NCBI RefSeq assembly: GCF_024172125.1
Contig: NZ_JAMZEA010000009.1
Location: 62,001-126,000 of the forward strand
DNA length: 64,000 nucleotides
Origin: Actinomadura rupiterrae
GTDB taxonomy: Bacteria; Actinomycetota; Actinomycetes; Streptosporangiales; Streptosporangiaceae
Direction of reading: 5' to 3'
Positions 25,224-36,014 of this stretch are shown here, in pieces. The notes beneath the pieces were generated by a model, which worked only from the letters and a program-made list of their open reading frames with translations, was not told the DNA's origin and did no database searches. A program made the position numbers and the translations under genes. Positions within the stretch are counted from its first letter, which is position 1, and every line of letters starts with the position of its first letter.

Positions 25224-26567
25224 GTGAACACTCCCCTGAACCAGCAGCGACAGCGCACCGAACAGCCGCCGAACACCCGGTCCACCGGCGACCGGCTCGA
25301 CATGGCGCTCCTCCACCGCACCCTCGACGAGTCCCTCGACGTCCTGCGGGACACCTACGCGCCGGCGAACGGCACCGGCGGCGGCTGGTACCACGAGCTG
25401 GCCCGGCCCGAACCCGGCGCGACCGCCACCGCGCTCGGGCTGCTCGCCTTCACCGCCGCCGGACGGCCCTTCGAGCACTTCGACGCGGGCCTGGCGTTCC
25501 TCGCCGCCCGGCAGGTCGAGTCGTCCGACCCGCTGCGCGACGGCGGCTGGGCCACCAAGACCAGCCTCGGAATGCCGGTCGTGGAGGCGACCGCGTGGAT
25601 CGCCCGGTTCCTCGCCATCGCCCGCTGCGACCTGCGCCCGGACGCCCCGGACCTGCGCCGCGCCTACGGCTGGCTGCTGCGCAACCAGAACACCGACGGC
25701 GGCTGGGGGTCGCTGCGCGGCGCGCCGTCCCGGACCTGGCTGACCTGCCTGGCGCTGCGCGCCCTCGCCCGGCTCAACCCCTACGACCCGGCGGTCGAGC
25801 GCGGCGTGGAGTGGCTGACCGGCGACCGGACCGCGCTGCGCCCCGGCTGGGGGTCCACCCCGGCGGCCGCGCCGACCGTCGCGCACACCGCGTTCGCGCT
25901 GGTCACGCTCGCCGAGGCCCGGCCCGGGCAGGAGGACGACCGGCTGCTGGCCGCCTACGACTGGCTCGCCGCGCACCTCGACCCGACCGACGACCACACC
26001 TGGATCGAGACCTACGACGTCATGCCGCACGGCCCGATCGCCGCGCCGATCTGGCGGATGGCGCTGTGGCACTACGGGCTCCCGCTGGCCGTGACCGCCC
26101 TGGTGCACGACCCGCGCGGCGTCCCGGGGCCGCTGCTCGGACGCGCCGTCCGGACCCTGCTCGCCACCGCCGCGCCGACGCCGTCCTGGTCCGGCTACCC
26201 GGTGGACGGGCGCACCTCGCTGTGGACGCTGTGGTGGCGGCTGGACGCGCTGATCGAGCTGGCCCGGATGCCGCTGGCCCGCGCCCGCGACGTGCTGCAC
26301 TGGCTGCCGGACGCGACGGTCGTGCAGCGGGCGCACGCCCGGGACCGTCCGCTGCCCGCGCTGCTGCCCGCCCGGCCGCGCCCGGACCCGGTCCGGTTCG
26401 TCAAGCGGTACTGGTCGTCGCTGCTGCTCGCCTCGGTGGTGATCGGCGGGCTCGGCGGTGTCGAGGGGCACGCGTGGGGCTGGCGCGACTTCTGGCTCAG
26501 CGTGATCATCCCGATGGCGATGACCACCGGGCACGAGTCCCTGCGCCGCCGCAAGGCCAAACAGTAA
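25224..26567 (+). CDS. Prenyltransferase/squalene-cyclase-fold protein, membrane-anchored
   Basis: 447 residues. The body has alpha/alpha-barrel repeats with QW-like motifs: DGGWATKTS, NQNTDGGWGS and GGGWYHELA. A C-terminal hydrophobic helix (SLLLASVVIGGLGGVEG) and a last one (WLSVIIPMAMTTG) suggest membrane attachment. No catalytic Asp-rich cyclase motif (DxDD) is visible, so it need not be a terpene cyclase. The GTG at 25224 has GAAGG 8 nt upstream. Its neighbours HIT, PfkB and Nudix handle phosphorylated sugars or nucleotides. The true function is unknown. Confidence 0.75.
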   Translation: MNTPLNQQRQRTEQPPNTRSTGDRLDMALLHRTLDESLDVLRDTYAPANGTGGGWYHELARPEPGATATALGLLAFTAAGRPFEHFDAGLAFLAARQVESSDPLRDGGWATKTSLGMPVVEATAWIARFLAIARCDLRPDAPDLRRAYGWLLRNQNTDGGWGSLRGAPSRTWLTCLALRALARLNPYDPAVERGVEWLTGDRTALRPGWGSTPAAAPTVAHTAFALVTLAEARPGQEDDRLLAAYDWLAAHLDPTDDHTWIETYDVMPHGPIAAPIWRMALWHYGLPLAVTALVHDPRGVPGPLLGRAVRTLLATAAPTPSWSGYPVDGRTSLWTLWWRLDALIELARMPLARARDVLHWLPDATVVQRAHARDRPLPALLPARPRPDPVRFVKRYWSSLLLASVVIGGLGGVEGHAWGWRDFWLSVIIPMAMTTGHESLRRRKAKQ

Positions 26568-26583
26568 GCGCCCGGAGCCTGGA

Positions 26584-26619
26584 TCAGGCGGCGGAGTCAG
26601 GCGGCGCGTTCAGGCGGCG
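26584..26619. repeat. Three tandem 13-bp repeats over the aroE stop codon
   Basis: TCAGGCGGCG occurs at 26584-26593, 26597-26606 and 26610-26619, each spaced by 3 bp. The copy at 26610 holds the aroE stop (TGA on the minus strand). Each other copy also provides a TGA stop after CGCCGCC. Confidence 0.8.
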
Positions 26620-27431
26620 CGGCGGGACAGTTCGGCCTCGCCCGCGGCCCGCATCGCCGCCACCGGGACGTCCTCGCGGCCGGTCATCAGGGCCACCTGC
26701 CGGACGGCCTGGTGCAGCAGCATCTCGAACCCGCTGACCACGCGTCCGCCCGCCGCGCCGACCGCGCGGGCCAGCGCGGTCGGCCAGGGCGCGTACACCA
26801 CGTCGAACAGCGCCGCACCGGACGCGGCGACCGGCTCGGCGAACGCGTCGGCGGTCCGGCCCGGCAGCGTGGAGATGACCAGCTCGGCGGGGAGCGCCGC
26901 GTCAAGATCGTCCAGCCGGACGACCCGCGCGGACACCCCGAACCGCTCCCCCACCTCGACCGCCTCGGCCGCCCGCTCGGGGCTGCGCACCGCGACGGTC
27001 ACCCGCGACGCGCCGAGCCGCGACAGCGCGGCCAGCGCGGACGCGGCGGTCGCGCCGCCGCCCAGCACCAGCACCGACCCGGCGCTGTCCAGGCCCGCCT
27101 CGCGCAGCGCCGTGACGATGCCGTGCACGTCGGTGTTGTCAGCGGAGCGCCGCCCGTCCCGCAGGACGAGCGTGTTCGCGCCGCCGACCTTCGCCGCCAA
27201 GTCCGACACCGAGTCGGCGAGCGACAGCGCCACCCGCTTCAGCGGCATCGTCAGCGACAGGCCGCGCCACGACCCGTCCAGGTCGCCGAGGAAGCCGGCC
27301 AGGCCCTCCTCGCCGACCTCGAACGCCTCGTACGACCAGTCGTCCAGGCCCATCCCGGCGTAGGCGGCGCGGTGCAGCACCGGCGACAGCGAGTGCGCGA
27401 CCGGCGAGCCCAGGACGGCGGCCCGGTTCAC
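26610..27431 (-). CDS. aroE: Shikimate dehydrogenase
   Basis: 273 residues. It reduces 3-dehydroshikimate to shikimate with NADPH in the aromatic amino acid pathway. LGSPVAHSLSP is the family N-terminus, SLTMPLKRVAL holds the catalytic Lys, VGGANTLV and SADNTDVHG follow, with catalytic Asp in DNTD, and VLGGGATAASALAAL is the NADP-binding loop. The GTG start at 27431 follows GGAGG by 4 nt and overlaps the mltG stop (GTGA). It is the last gene of the alaS-ruvX-mltG-aroE run. The C-terminus ends SRRAA. Confidence 0.94.
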   Translation of the reverse strand: MNRAAVLGSPVAHSLSPVLHRAAYAGMGLDDWSYEAFEVGEEGLAGFLGDLDGSWRGLSLTMPLKRVALSLADSVSDLAAKVGGANTLVLRDGRRSADNTDVHGIVTALREAGLDSAGSVLVLGGGATAASALAALSRLGASRVTVAVRSPERAAEAVEVGERFGVSARVVRLDDLDAALPAELVISTLPGRTADAFAEPVAASGAALFDVVYAPWPTALARAVGAAGGRVVSGFEMLLHQAVRQVALMTGREDVPVAAMRAAGEAELSRRAA

Positions 27432-29098
27432 TTGCCCTCCGGATGCGCCGCCAGCCACTTGTCGAGCTTGGCCTTCATCCGGGTGAACTCGGCCTCGGTC
27501 GTGCCGTACTCGGTGTAGCCGTTGGACGGGTCGGTCGTGACGAAGAACAGCCACGGGCCCTTGGCCGGGTCGAGCGCCGCCTTGAGCGCGTCAGCGCCGG
27601 GGCTGTCGATCGCGCCGACCGGCAGCGGCTTCACCAGGTAGGAGTTGTAGGGCGACTTGACCTGCGTGTCCTTGTAGGTGACGTGCAGGGTCCGCTTGTT
27701 CAGCGCGTACAGCACGGTCGTGTCGAGCTGCAGCGGGCGCCCGGCCCTGATCCGGTTGTAGAGCACCCGCGCGATCTTCGGGTAGTCGGCCTTGGTGCCG
27801 CCCTCGGCCTGCAGCAGGCTCGCGAGCGTGACGACCTGCCCCGGGTCGAGCCCGACGCCCTTGGACTTGTTGACCAGGTCCAGGTCGCGGGCCTCCTGGT
27901 TGAACCGGTCGACCATCTGCTTGAGGATGTCCTTGGCCGGGGCGCTCGGGTTCAGGTTGTACTGCCCCGGGTAGAGGTAGCCCTCCACCTTGCCCTTGGC
28001 GTAGGACGGCAGGCCGAGGCCCTTGCCGTCCTTCGCGGCGTTCTGGAAGCTCTTCACCGAGATGCCGGTCTTCTTCGACAGCTTCTCGAACACCTCGTTG
28101 GCGCGCAGCCCCTCCGGCAGCGTGATCATGTTGCCGGCGCGGGCCTTCGGGTCGAGCAGCAGCGCCATCGCCGCCTTGGACGACATCCGCAGCCGCATCT
28201 GGTAGTAGCCCGGCTGGAGGCTGGACGCCTTCGGCTCGTGCGAGTACACCTTCAGGAACGCGCGGACGCTCTTCACCACGTCGTGCTTCTGCAGCGTCGA
28301 GGCGATCACCGAACCGGAGTCGCCGTCCTTCACCTGGACGATCACGTTCCCCGACCCCTGGCCCGGGTAGTCCGGCGGGTGCATCCGGTTGTCGAGCCAC
28401 GCGTAGCCGAGCACGCCGCCGGTGCCGACGATCGCGACCAGGAACGCCATCGCGAACAGCACCGCCGCGCGTCCCTTGCCCTTGCGGCGGCGCTGCTTGG
28501 AGCGCGCCCGCCGCTGGTCCTCGCGGGTGAGCCGGTCGCCCCGGTTCAGCTGGTCGTCGAGGAGGTGCCCGCCGCCCTGGCCCTGCGCCTGCTCCTCATC
28601 GTCGTAGTACTCGTCGTCGTAGTACTCGTCCTGCTCATACTGCTCGTACTGGCCGTGCTGCTGCTGGTACTGACCCTGCTGCTGGTCGTACTGGCCATGC
28701 GGCTGTTCGTACTGCTGCTGACCTGGGTGTTGCTGCCCGTACTGGTCGTACTGCTGCTGCTCGTACCCCTGCTGCTGCCCGGGGTGCTGCTGGCCGTGCT
28801 GCTGCTGGCGGCCGTACTGGTCGCGCTGCTGCCCGGCCTGGCCGTACTGCTGGTGCTGGTCGTACTGGTCCTGGCGGTACTGCTGCTGGTCATAGCCCTG
28901 CTGCTCGTACTGCTGCTGCTGACCGTGCCGCTGGTCGTACTGCTCCTGCTCGTACCGCTGGTCCTGGGCCGGACGGCCGCGGCCGCGCCGCCCGCGTCCC
29001 GACTGGCCCCCGCCCCCCGAGCGCCCGCGGCCGGACTGGCCGCGGCCGGGACGGCCGCGGCCGTTCGGCGGTTCGGAGAACAGGTCCACGTCGCTCAT
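27428..29098 (-). CDS. mltG: Endolytic murein transglycosylase MltG with Gln/Tyr-rich N-terminus
   Basis: 556 residues, well above the usual 340-380. MltG cuts nascent glycan strands. The YceG domain covers about residues 245-550, with catalytic Glu in SLLQAEGGTK and KIARVLYNRI. A membrane helix (AAVLFAMAFLVAIVGTGGVL) lies near residue 215 after a basic stretch. The first 45 residues are Gly/Arg-rich and residues 45-175 are almost pure Gln, Tyr, Gly, His and Asp, a cytoplasmic disordered tail. It overlaps ruvX upstream and aroE downstream by 4 bp. Confidence 0.92.
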   Translation of the reverse strand: MSDVDLFSEPPNGRGRPGRGQSGRGRSGGGGQSGRGRRGRGRPAQDQRYEQEQYDQRHGQQQQYEQQGYDQQQYRQDQYDQHQQYGQAGQQRDQYGRQQQHGQQHPGQQQGYEQQQYDQYGQQHPGQQQYEQPHGQYDQQQGQYQQQHGQYEQYEQDEYYDDEYYDDEEQAQGQGGGHLLDDQLNRGDRLTREDQRRARSKQRRRKGKGRAAVLFAMAFLVAIVGTGGVLGYAWLDNRMHPPDYPGQGSGNVIVQVKDGDSGSVIASTLQKHDVVKSVRAFLKVYSHEPKASSLQPGYYQMRLRMSSKAAMALLLDPKARAGNMITLPEGLRANEVFEKLSKKTGISVKSFQNAAKDGKGLGLPSYAKGKVEGYLYPGQYNLNPSAPAKDILKQMVDRFNQEARDLDLVNKSKGVGLDPGQVVTLASLLQAEGGTKADYPKIARVLYNRIRAGRPLQLDTTVLYALNKRTLHVTYKDTQVKSPYNSYLVKPLPVGAIDSPGADALKAALDPAKGPWLFFVTTDPSNGYTEYGTTEAEFTRMKAKLDKWLAAHPEGK

Positions 29099-29549
29099 CG
29101 GCTCTCCCGGACGATCTCACCGGGCGGGCGACCTGTCGATCGCTCGCCGTCCAGGGCCGCTTGGAGCAGGACGGCCGCGGCGGCCTGGTCGACGACCTTG
29201 CGCCGGGCCTGGCCGTGGATCCCGCCCGCGCGCAGGCCGCTCTCGGCCGTGACGGTGGTGAGCCGCTCGTCGTAGAGGCGGACGGCCCCGGGGGGTAGAC
29301 GCTCCGCGAGCATCGCGGCGAACTTGCGGGCGGACGCCGCCGCCGGGCCTTCCCGGCCCGACAGCGACGTCGGAAGTCCCACGACGACCTCGATCGCCTC
29401 GTTCTCGGCGACCAGCCGTACCAGCCGGTCGACGTCCCCCTTGCCCGCCTTCACGGTCTCCAGGGGGGAGGCGAGGATGCCGCCGGGGTCGCTGCGGGCG
29501 ACGCCGATCCGGACGCTCCCCACATCGACTCCCAGTCGGACTCCGTTCC

Positions 29550-29553
<4 letters not shown>
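29095..29553 (-). CDS. ruvX: Holliday junction resolvase-like RuvX (YqgF)
   Basis: 152 residues. RuvX/YqgF has an RNase H-like fold; GVDVGSVRIGVARSD carries the first Asp, VVVGLP follows, and YDERLTTVTAE and VVDQAAAAVLLQAAL hold later acidic residues. It is needed for 16S rRNA end maturation in several bacteria. The ATG at 29553 overlaps the alaS stop by 4 bp and its stop overlaps mltG. The operon order alaS-ruvX-mltG-aroE is conserved in actinobacteria. Confidence 0.93.
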
Positions 29554-32219
<2,666 letters not shown>

Positions 32220-32220
32220 A

Positions 32221-32541
32221 TCAGTGGCCATCCTTGTCGTTGACGATCGTGTAACGCGCCCGCAGGACCCGGCGGGCGGGGCGGGGGTCCTCGGGGCCCG
32301 GGAGGGTGCCGTCGAGCCCGACGGCCTCCCGCAGCTCCTGCTCGCGCGCGGCGGTCTCGGCCTTCACCTCGGCGGCGAAGTCGAGCAGCCGCCGTCCCGC
32401 GCCCTGCCCGGCGTTCACCGCGCGGACCGCGACGCCCTCCGGCGACCACTCGCGGGCGAGGCGCTCGACCCGCCGCTTGACCCGGTGGGAGGCGTAGACG
32501 CCCGCGCCCGCGCCGACCGAGAGCCAGAACAGCCGCTTCAC
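32221..32541 (-). CDS. Small membrane-associated protein, DUF6167-like
   Basis: 106 residues. MKRLFWLSVGAGAGVYASHR suggests an N-terminal membrane-inserted segment followed by a basic/acidic helical region and a disordered tail ending VNDKDGH. Its place between DUF948 and alaS matches the actinobacterial family annotated DUF6167, so the name rests on context and length. The GTG at 32541 overlaps the DUF948 stop by 4 bp (GTGA). Function unknown. Confidence 0.65.
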   Translation of the reverse strand: MKRLFWLSVGAGAGVYASHRVKRRVERLAREWSPEGVAVRAVNAGQGAGRRLLDFAAEVKAETAAREQELREAVGLDGTLPGPEDPRPARRVLRARYTIVNDKDGH

Positions 32542-32996
32542 CGCCGCCTCCCGCGTCCGCCGCCGGTGCTCCCGCGGCCGCCGTTCGCGCCGTTGCTCCG
32601 CGACGCCTGGGCCGGGAGCTGCGGACGGCTCGGCGGACGCTCCTCGCCGGACCGGTTGCCGAGGGCCTTGCGCACCCCGTAGGAGAACGCGGCGGCCTTG
32701 ACCAGCGGGCCGCCGACGACCGAGGACATCACGGTGGTGACCGCCGAGACGTTCTGGGTGACCGTGCCGACCTGCTTGGTGATCACGTCGGTGCGGCCGA
32801 GCTGCTCGTTGGCGCGCCGGACGGTGCGGGCCATGTCGTCCATCAGCGGCCCGGCCTGCTCGCCGATATCGGCGACCATCTTGGTCGCCTCGCGCAGCAG
32901 CCGGGCGAGTTTGAGGAGCGTGTAGGCGAGGAAGGAGACCAGCACGGCCCAGAACACGGCCACGATGAGACCTGCTAGCTGTCCACCAGTGAGCAT
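32538..32996 (-). CDS. DUF948-family membrane protein
   Basis: 152 residues. One transmembrane helix (AGLIVAVFWAVLVSFLAYTL) near the N-terminus, then an amphipathic heptad-like segment (MVADIGEQAGPLMDDMARTV) as in DUF948 proteins, and a Gly/Arg-rich end. DUF948 proteins resemble parts of methyl-accepting chemoreceptor coiled coils; their role is not known. The ATG at 32996 is used; its ribosome site is weak. It lies after rarA by about 190 bp. Confidence 0.72.
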   Translation of the reverse strand: MLTGGQLAGLIVAVFWAVLVSFLAYTLLKLARLLREATKMVADIGEQAGPLMDDMARTVRRANEQLGRTDVITKQVGTVTQNVSAVTTVMSSVVGGPLVKAAAFSYGVRKALGNRSGEERPPSRPQLPAQASRSNGANGGRGSTGGGRGRRR

Positions 32997-33129
32997 CAGG
33001 GCTTTCCGTTCGCTGTGTCGTCTGCGGCGGTCGCCGGTACGCGGACCGCGATGCGGTATTCGCCGCGCGGTTCTCGGTACGCGGTTTTCGGCCGCGGCCG
33101 GGCTGGTCTGACAGACCTTACCGTGGTCC

Positions 33130-33160
33130 GGCCCCGGCGGCGGGCCACCCGCCCGGGGCC
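33130..33160 (-). terminator. Terminator-like hairpin after rarA
   Basis: GGCCCCGG (33130-33137) pairs with CCGGGGCC (33153-33160), with an inner GCGGG/CCCGC stem (33140-33144 and 33148-33152), a 2-nt bulge and a 3-nt loop. It lies 27 nt beyond the rarA stop on the minus strand. Confidence 0.55.
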
Positions 33161-33187
33161 CCGGCACGAGATCGTCCCGCCTCCGGG

Positions 33188-34621
33188 TCAGTTCTCCTTG
33201 GGGCGGGCGGTGCCGCGCAGCACCGCCCTGATTCGTCCCAGAACCTCCGTGAAGCGGGCCTCCGCGCCGTGCCGGGTGGGGCGGTAGTACTCGCGCCCGT
33301 GCACGTTGTCGGGGGCGTACTGCTGCTCGACGACCCCGCCCGGGAACTTGTGCGCGTACTTGTACCCCTTGCCGTGCCCGAGCTTCTGCGAGCCGCGGTT
33401 GTGGGCGTCGCGCAGGTGCAGCGGGACGGGCCCGACCAGGCCCTTGCGGACGTCGCCCAGCGCCTCGTCCACGGCGGTGATCACGGCGTTCGACTTGGGC
33501 GCGACGGCCAGGTGGATCACCGCCTGGGCGAGGTTGATCCGCGCCTCGGGCAGCCCGACGAACTCCACCGCCTGGGCGGCCGCGACGGCGGTCTGGAGCG
33601 CGGTGGGGTCGGCCATGCCGACGTCCTCGCTGGCGTGCACGATCAGCCGCCGGGCGATGAACCGCGGGTCCTCGCCCGCCTCGATCATGCGGGCGAGGTA
33701 GTGCAGCGCGGCGTCGGCGTCGCTGCCGCGGATGCTCTTGATGAACGCGCTGATCACGTCGTAGTGCTGGTCGCCGTCGCGGTCGTAGCGGACCGCGGCC
33801 CGGTCGACGGCCCGCTCCAGCACGGCGACGTCGACCGGCGCGCCCTCCTCGGCGACCATGGCGGCCGCCTCCAGGTAGGTCAGCGCGCGGCGGGCGTCTC
33901 CCCCGGCGAGCCTGACCAGGTGCTCCTCGGCGGCGGGTTCCAGCTCGGTCGCGCCGCCCAGGCCGCGCTCGTCGGCGAGCGCGCGGCGGATCACCTCGCG
34001 CAGGTCGTCCTCGCCAAGCGGCTCCAGGGTGAGCAGCAGCGACCGGGACAGCAGCGGGCTGATCACCGAGAAGAACGGGTTCTCGGTGGTGGCGCCGATG
34101 AACGACACCCACCGGTTCTCCACGGCGGGGAGCAGCGCGTCCTGCTGGGCCTTGTTGAAGCGGTGCACCTCGTCCACGAACAGGACGGTCTGCCGGCCGG
34201 CCATGCCCAGCTCGCGGCGGGCCAGGTCGATCTCGGCGCGGACCCGCTTCACGCCGTCGGTGACGGCGGAGATCTCCACGAAGCGGCGGCTGGTGACCTG
34301 GCTCACCACGGTCGCCAGCGTGGTCTTGCCGGTGCCAGGCGGGCCCCACAGCACCAGCGACATCGGGGCGTCGCGCTCCACCAGCTGGCGGATCGGGGTG
34401 CCGGCGCCGAGCAGGTGCCGCTGGCCGACGACCTCGTCCAGGCCGCGCGGGCGCATCCGCACCGCCAGCGGCTGGTGCGCGCCCGCAGCACCCGACGCGC
34501 CCCCGGGCCCGCCGGCCCCGTTTCCGGGTACGGGCTCGGGGCGGCGGGCGGGCTCGGCGCCGCCGGCCGCCGGATCATCGAAGAGCCCCTCCGGCTCCCC
34601 CGCTCCCAGGCTGCTCGTCAC
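33188..34621 (-). CDS. rarA: Replication-associated recombination protein A (RarA/MgsA)
   Basis: 477 residues. This AAA+ ATPase acts at stalled replication forks. Walker A GPPGTGKTT is near residue 95, Walker B is VLFVDEVHRFNKAQQD, sensor 1 is GATTENP, and a C-terminal RarA domain follows (YDVISAFIKSIRGSD, REYYRPT). A Gly/Ala/Pro-rich tail of about 50 residues precedes the core. The GTG at 34621 is in-frame with no better start close by; the ribosome site GGAGG is directly adjacent, so it may be poorly spaced. In Streptomyces rpsD lies next to this gene; here it does not. Confidence 0.93.
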   Translation of the reverse strand: MTSSLGAGEPEGLFDDPAAGGAEPARRPEPVPGNGAGGPGGASGAAGAHQPLAVRMRPRGLDEVVGQRHLLGAGTPIRQLVERDAPMSLVLWGPPGTGKTTLATVVSQVTSRRFVEISAVTDGVKRVRAEIDLARRELGMAGRQTVLFVDEVHRFNKAQQDALLPAVENRWVSFIGATTENPFFSVISPLLSRSLLLTLEPLGEDDLREVIRRALADERGLGGATELEPAAEEHLVRLAGGDARRALTYLEAAAMVAEEGAPVDVAVLERAVDRAAVRYDRDGDQHYDVISAFIKSIRGSDADAALHYLARMIEAGEDPRFIARRLIVHASEDVGMADPTALQTAVAAAQAVEFVGLPEARINLAQAVIHLAVAPKSNAVITAVDEALGDVRKGLVGPVPLHLRDAHNRGSQKLGHGKGYKYAHKFPGGVVEQQYAPDNVHGREYYRPTRHGAEARFTEVLGRIRAVLRGTARPKEN

Positions 34622-34663
34622 CCTCCGACACTATCTCGGACCGGTGACAACTCAGGATGATCG

Positions 34664-34689
34664 GGAACGCACGGGACGTCGCAGGCGTT
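34664..34689 (+). promoter_or_regulatory. ECF-type promoter of the DUF3105/DUF305 group (candidate)
   Basis: GGAAC (34664-34668) and GTT (34687-34689, preceded by C) are spaced by 18 bp. Transcription would begin near 34695, so the following gene should start at the GTG 34718, not the TTG at 34688 that lies in the promoter. Confidence 0.45.
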
Positions 34690-34717
34690 GGGACGTCGCG
34701 GAGGTGAATCCGAGCAG

Positions 34718-35197
34718 GTGACCGGAACCGCGGCCGACCACGCGCCGCAGCGCGCGGATCAGGGCACGGCACAGCGCCCGCCACAGGGCACACCACAGCG
34801 CCGCCACGGGATGGCGGGACTGCTCGTGGTGCTGTTCGCGTTCGCCGGGCTCGTGTTCAGCTACGGGCTGGAGCACGTCCCGCCGCCCGACATCTGCCAC
34901 GCGCACTCGATCACCTGGCTCGCGCCCGCCGCCGACGGGAGCCCGCACCTGCGCCTGGTCGGCGTGGACGGCGCGCCGCCGACCTCGATCAGCTCCCATG
35001 ACCGGACGCCGCCCGCGCCCATCGACACCTGCCTCTGCCTGGCCGTCCTGCTGGGCCTGATGCTGCTCGCGCTGGCCGCGCGTCCGGGCCGGTGGGCGCT
35101 GCTGCTGCCCGCGCGACTGGGCTGGCGGTCCGCCGAGCCGGCCCGCCCGTCCCCCTCGCCCCTCTCGCTGGCCTCCTTGCAGGTCCTGCGGCTGTAG
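34718..35197 (+). CDS. Small two-helix membrane protein, DUF6153-like
   Basis: About 159 residues. Two hydrophobic segments (AGLLVVLFAFAGLVFSYGLE and LCLAVLLGLMLLALAA) flank an extracellular part with ICHAH and a later TCLCL. The start GTG 34718 is chosen because an ECF-type promoter ends just upstream; no good ribosome site is present. The protein resembles DUF6153 in size and His/Cys pattern, but this is not certain. It precedes DUF3105 and DUF305 proteins, families often found near copper-handling genes. Confidence 0.55.
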   Translation: MTGTAADHAPQRADQGTAQRPPQGTPQRRHGMAGLLVVLFAFAGLVFSYGLEHVPPPDICHAHSITWLAPAADGSPHLRLVGVDGAPPTSISSHDRTPPAPIDTCLCLAVLLGLMLLALAARPGRWALLLPARLGWRSAEPARPSPSPLSLASLQVLRL

Positions 35198-35273
35198 AGG
35201 CCCCTCGGCCGCCGCTGCGGCGGCCCTGCCTCCACATCCCTGACCAAGGCCATCCGAGAGGACCTCTCCAGCC

Positions 35274-36014
35274 ATGTCCACGAACGCCCGTTCACGCATG
35301 CCCGAAAACGGGCCGGGCAAGCCCGGCGCCCGCAAGAACACCCCTGGGAAGGGCGCATCCGGCAAGAATTCGCCCGGTAAGAACACGCCCGCCAAGAACG
35401 CGTCCGGCAAGAACGCGTCCGGCAAGGCGGGCGCGCGCAAGCCCGCTCCGCGCAAGAACGCCCTGACCGAGCGGCAGACGCCGTGGGGCACGATCACCTT
35501 CTTCGCCGTGATCGGCCTGGTCGCGGCCGTCGCGATCGGCTTCGCCTTCATGCAGACCCGCTCGTCCGCCGACGCCGGCAAGATCGCCGGACTGGTCAGC
35601 AAGGACGAGCCCGGCCGCGAGCACGTCACCACCTCGGTGAAGTACGACGCGACCCCGCCCATGGGCGGCAACCACGACCCGGTCTGGCAGAACTGCGGGG
35701 TCTACGGCAGCGCGCTCCGGAACGAGAACGCGGTGCACTCGCTGGAGCACGGCGCGGTGTGGATCACTTACCGGCCCGACCTGCCCAAGGACCAGGTGGT
35801 CAAGCTGTCGGCGAAGGTCGGGGCCACCGCCTACACGCTGCTCAGCCCCTACCCCGGCCTGGACGCCCCGATCGTGCTGAGCGCCTGGGGCAAGCAGGTC
35901 AAGGTCCAGGACGCCGGTGACAAGCGGGTGGACGAGTTCCTGCGCGCGTTCGTCCGCGGCCCGCAGACGCCCGAGCCGGGAGCGCCCTGCACCGGCGGCA
36001 AGGCCACGGCGTGA
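35274..36014 (+). CDS. DUF3105 membrane protein with Lys-rich tail
   Basis: 246 residues. The first 65 are a Lys/Gly/Asn/Ala-rich cytoplasmic tail of repeated short units such as ASGKN. A single transmembrane helix (TITFFAVIGLVAAVAIGFAF) follows, then a conserved external DUF3105 domain with PPMGGNHDPVWQNCGVYG and NAVHSLEHGAVWITY. The His and Cys residues could bind metal; the function is not known. It begins with ATG 35274 and overlaps the DUF305 gene by 4 bp (GTGA). Confidence 0.82.
   Translation: MSTNARSRMPENGPGKPGARKNTPGKGASGKNSPGKNTPAKNASGKNASGKAGARKPAPRKNALTERQTPWGTITFFAVIGLVAAVAIGFAFMQTRSSADAGKIAGLVSKDEPGREHVTTSVKYDATPPMGGNHDPVWQNCGVYGSALRNENAVHSLEHGAVWITYRPDLPKDQVVKLSAKVGATAYTLLSPYPGLDAPIVLSAWGKQVKVQDAGDKRVDEFLRAFVRGPQTPEPGAPCTGGKATA

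Noticed and set aside
25089..26534. 481-codon minus-strand frame opposite the cyclase-fold gene
   Set aside because: Low-complexity Gly/Arg/Gln/Val sequence without family motifs; the plus strand has clear QW repeats and a ribosome site.
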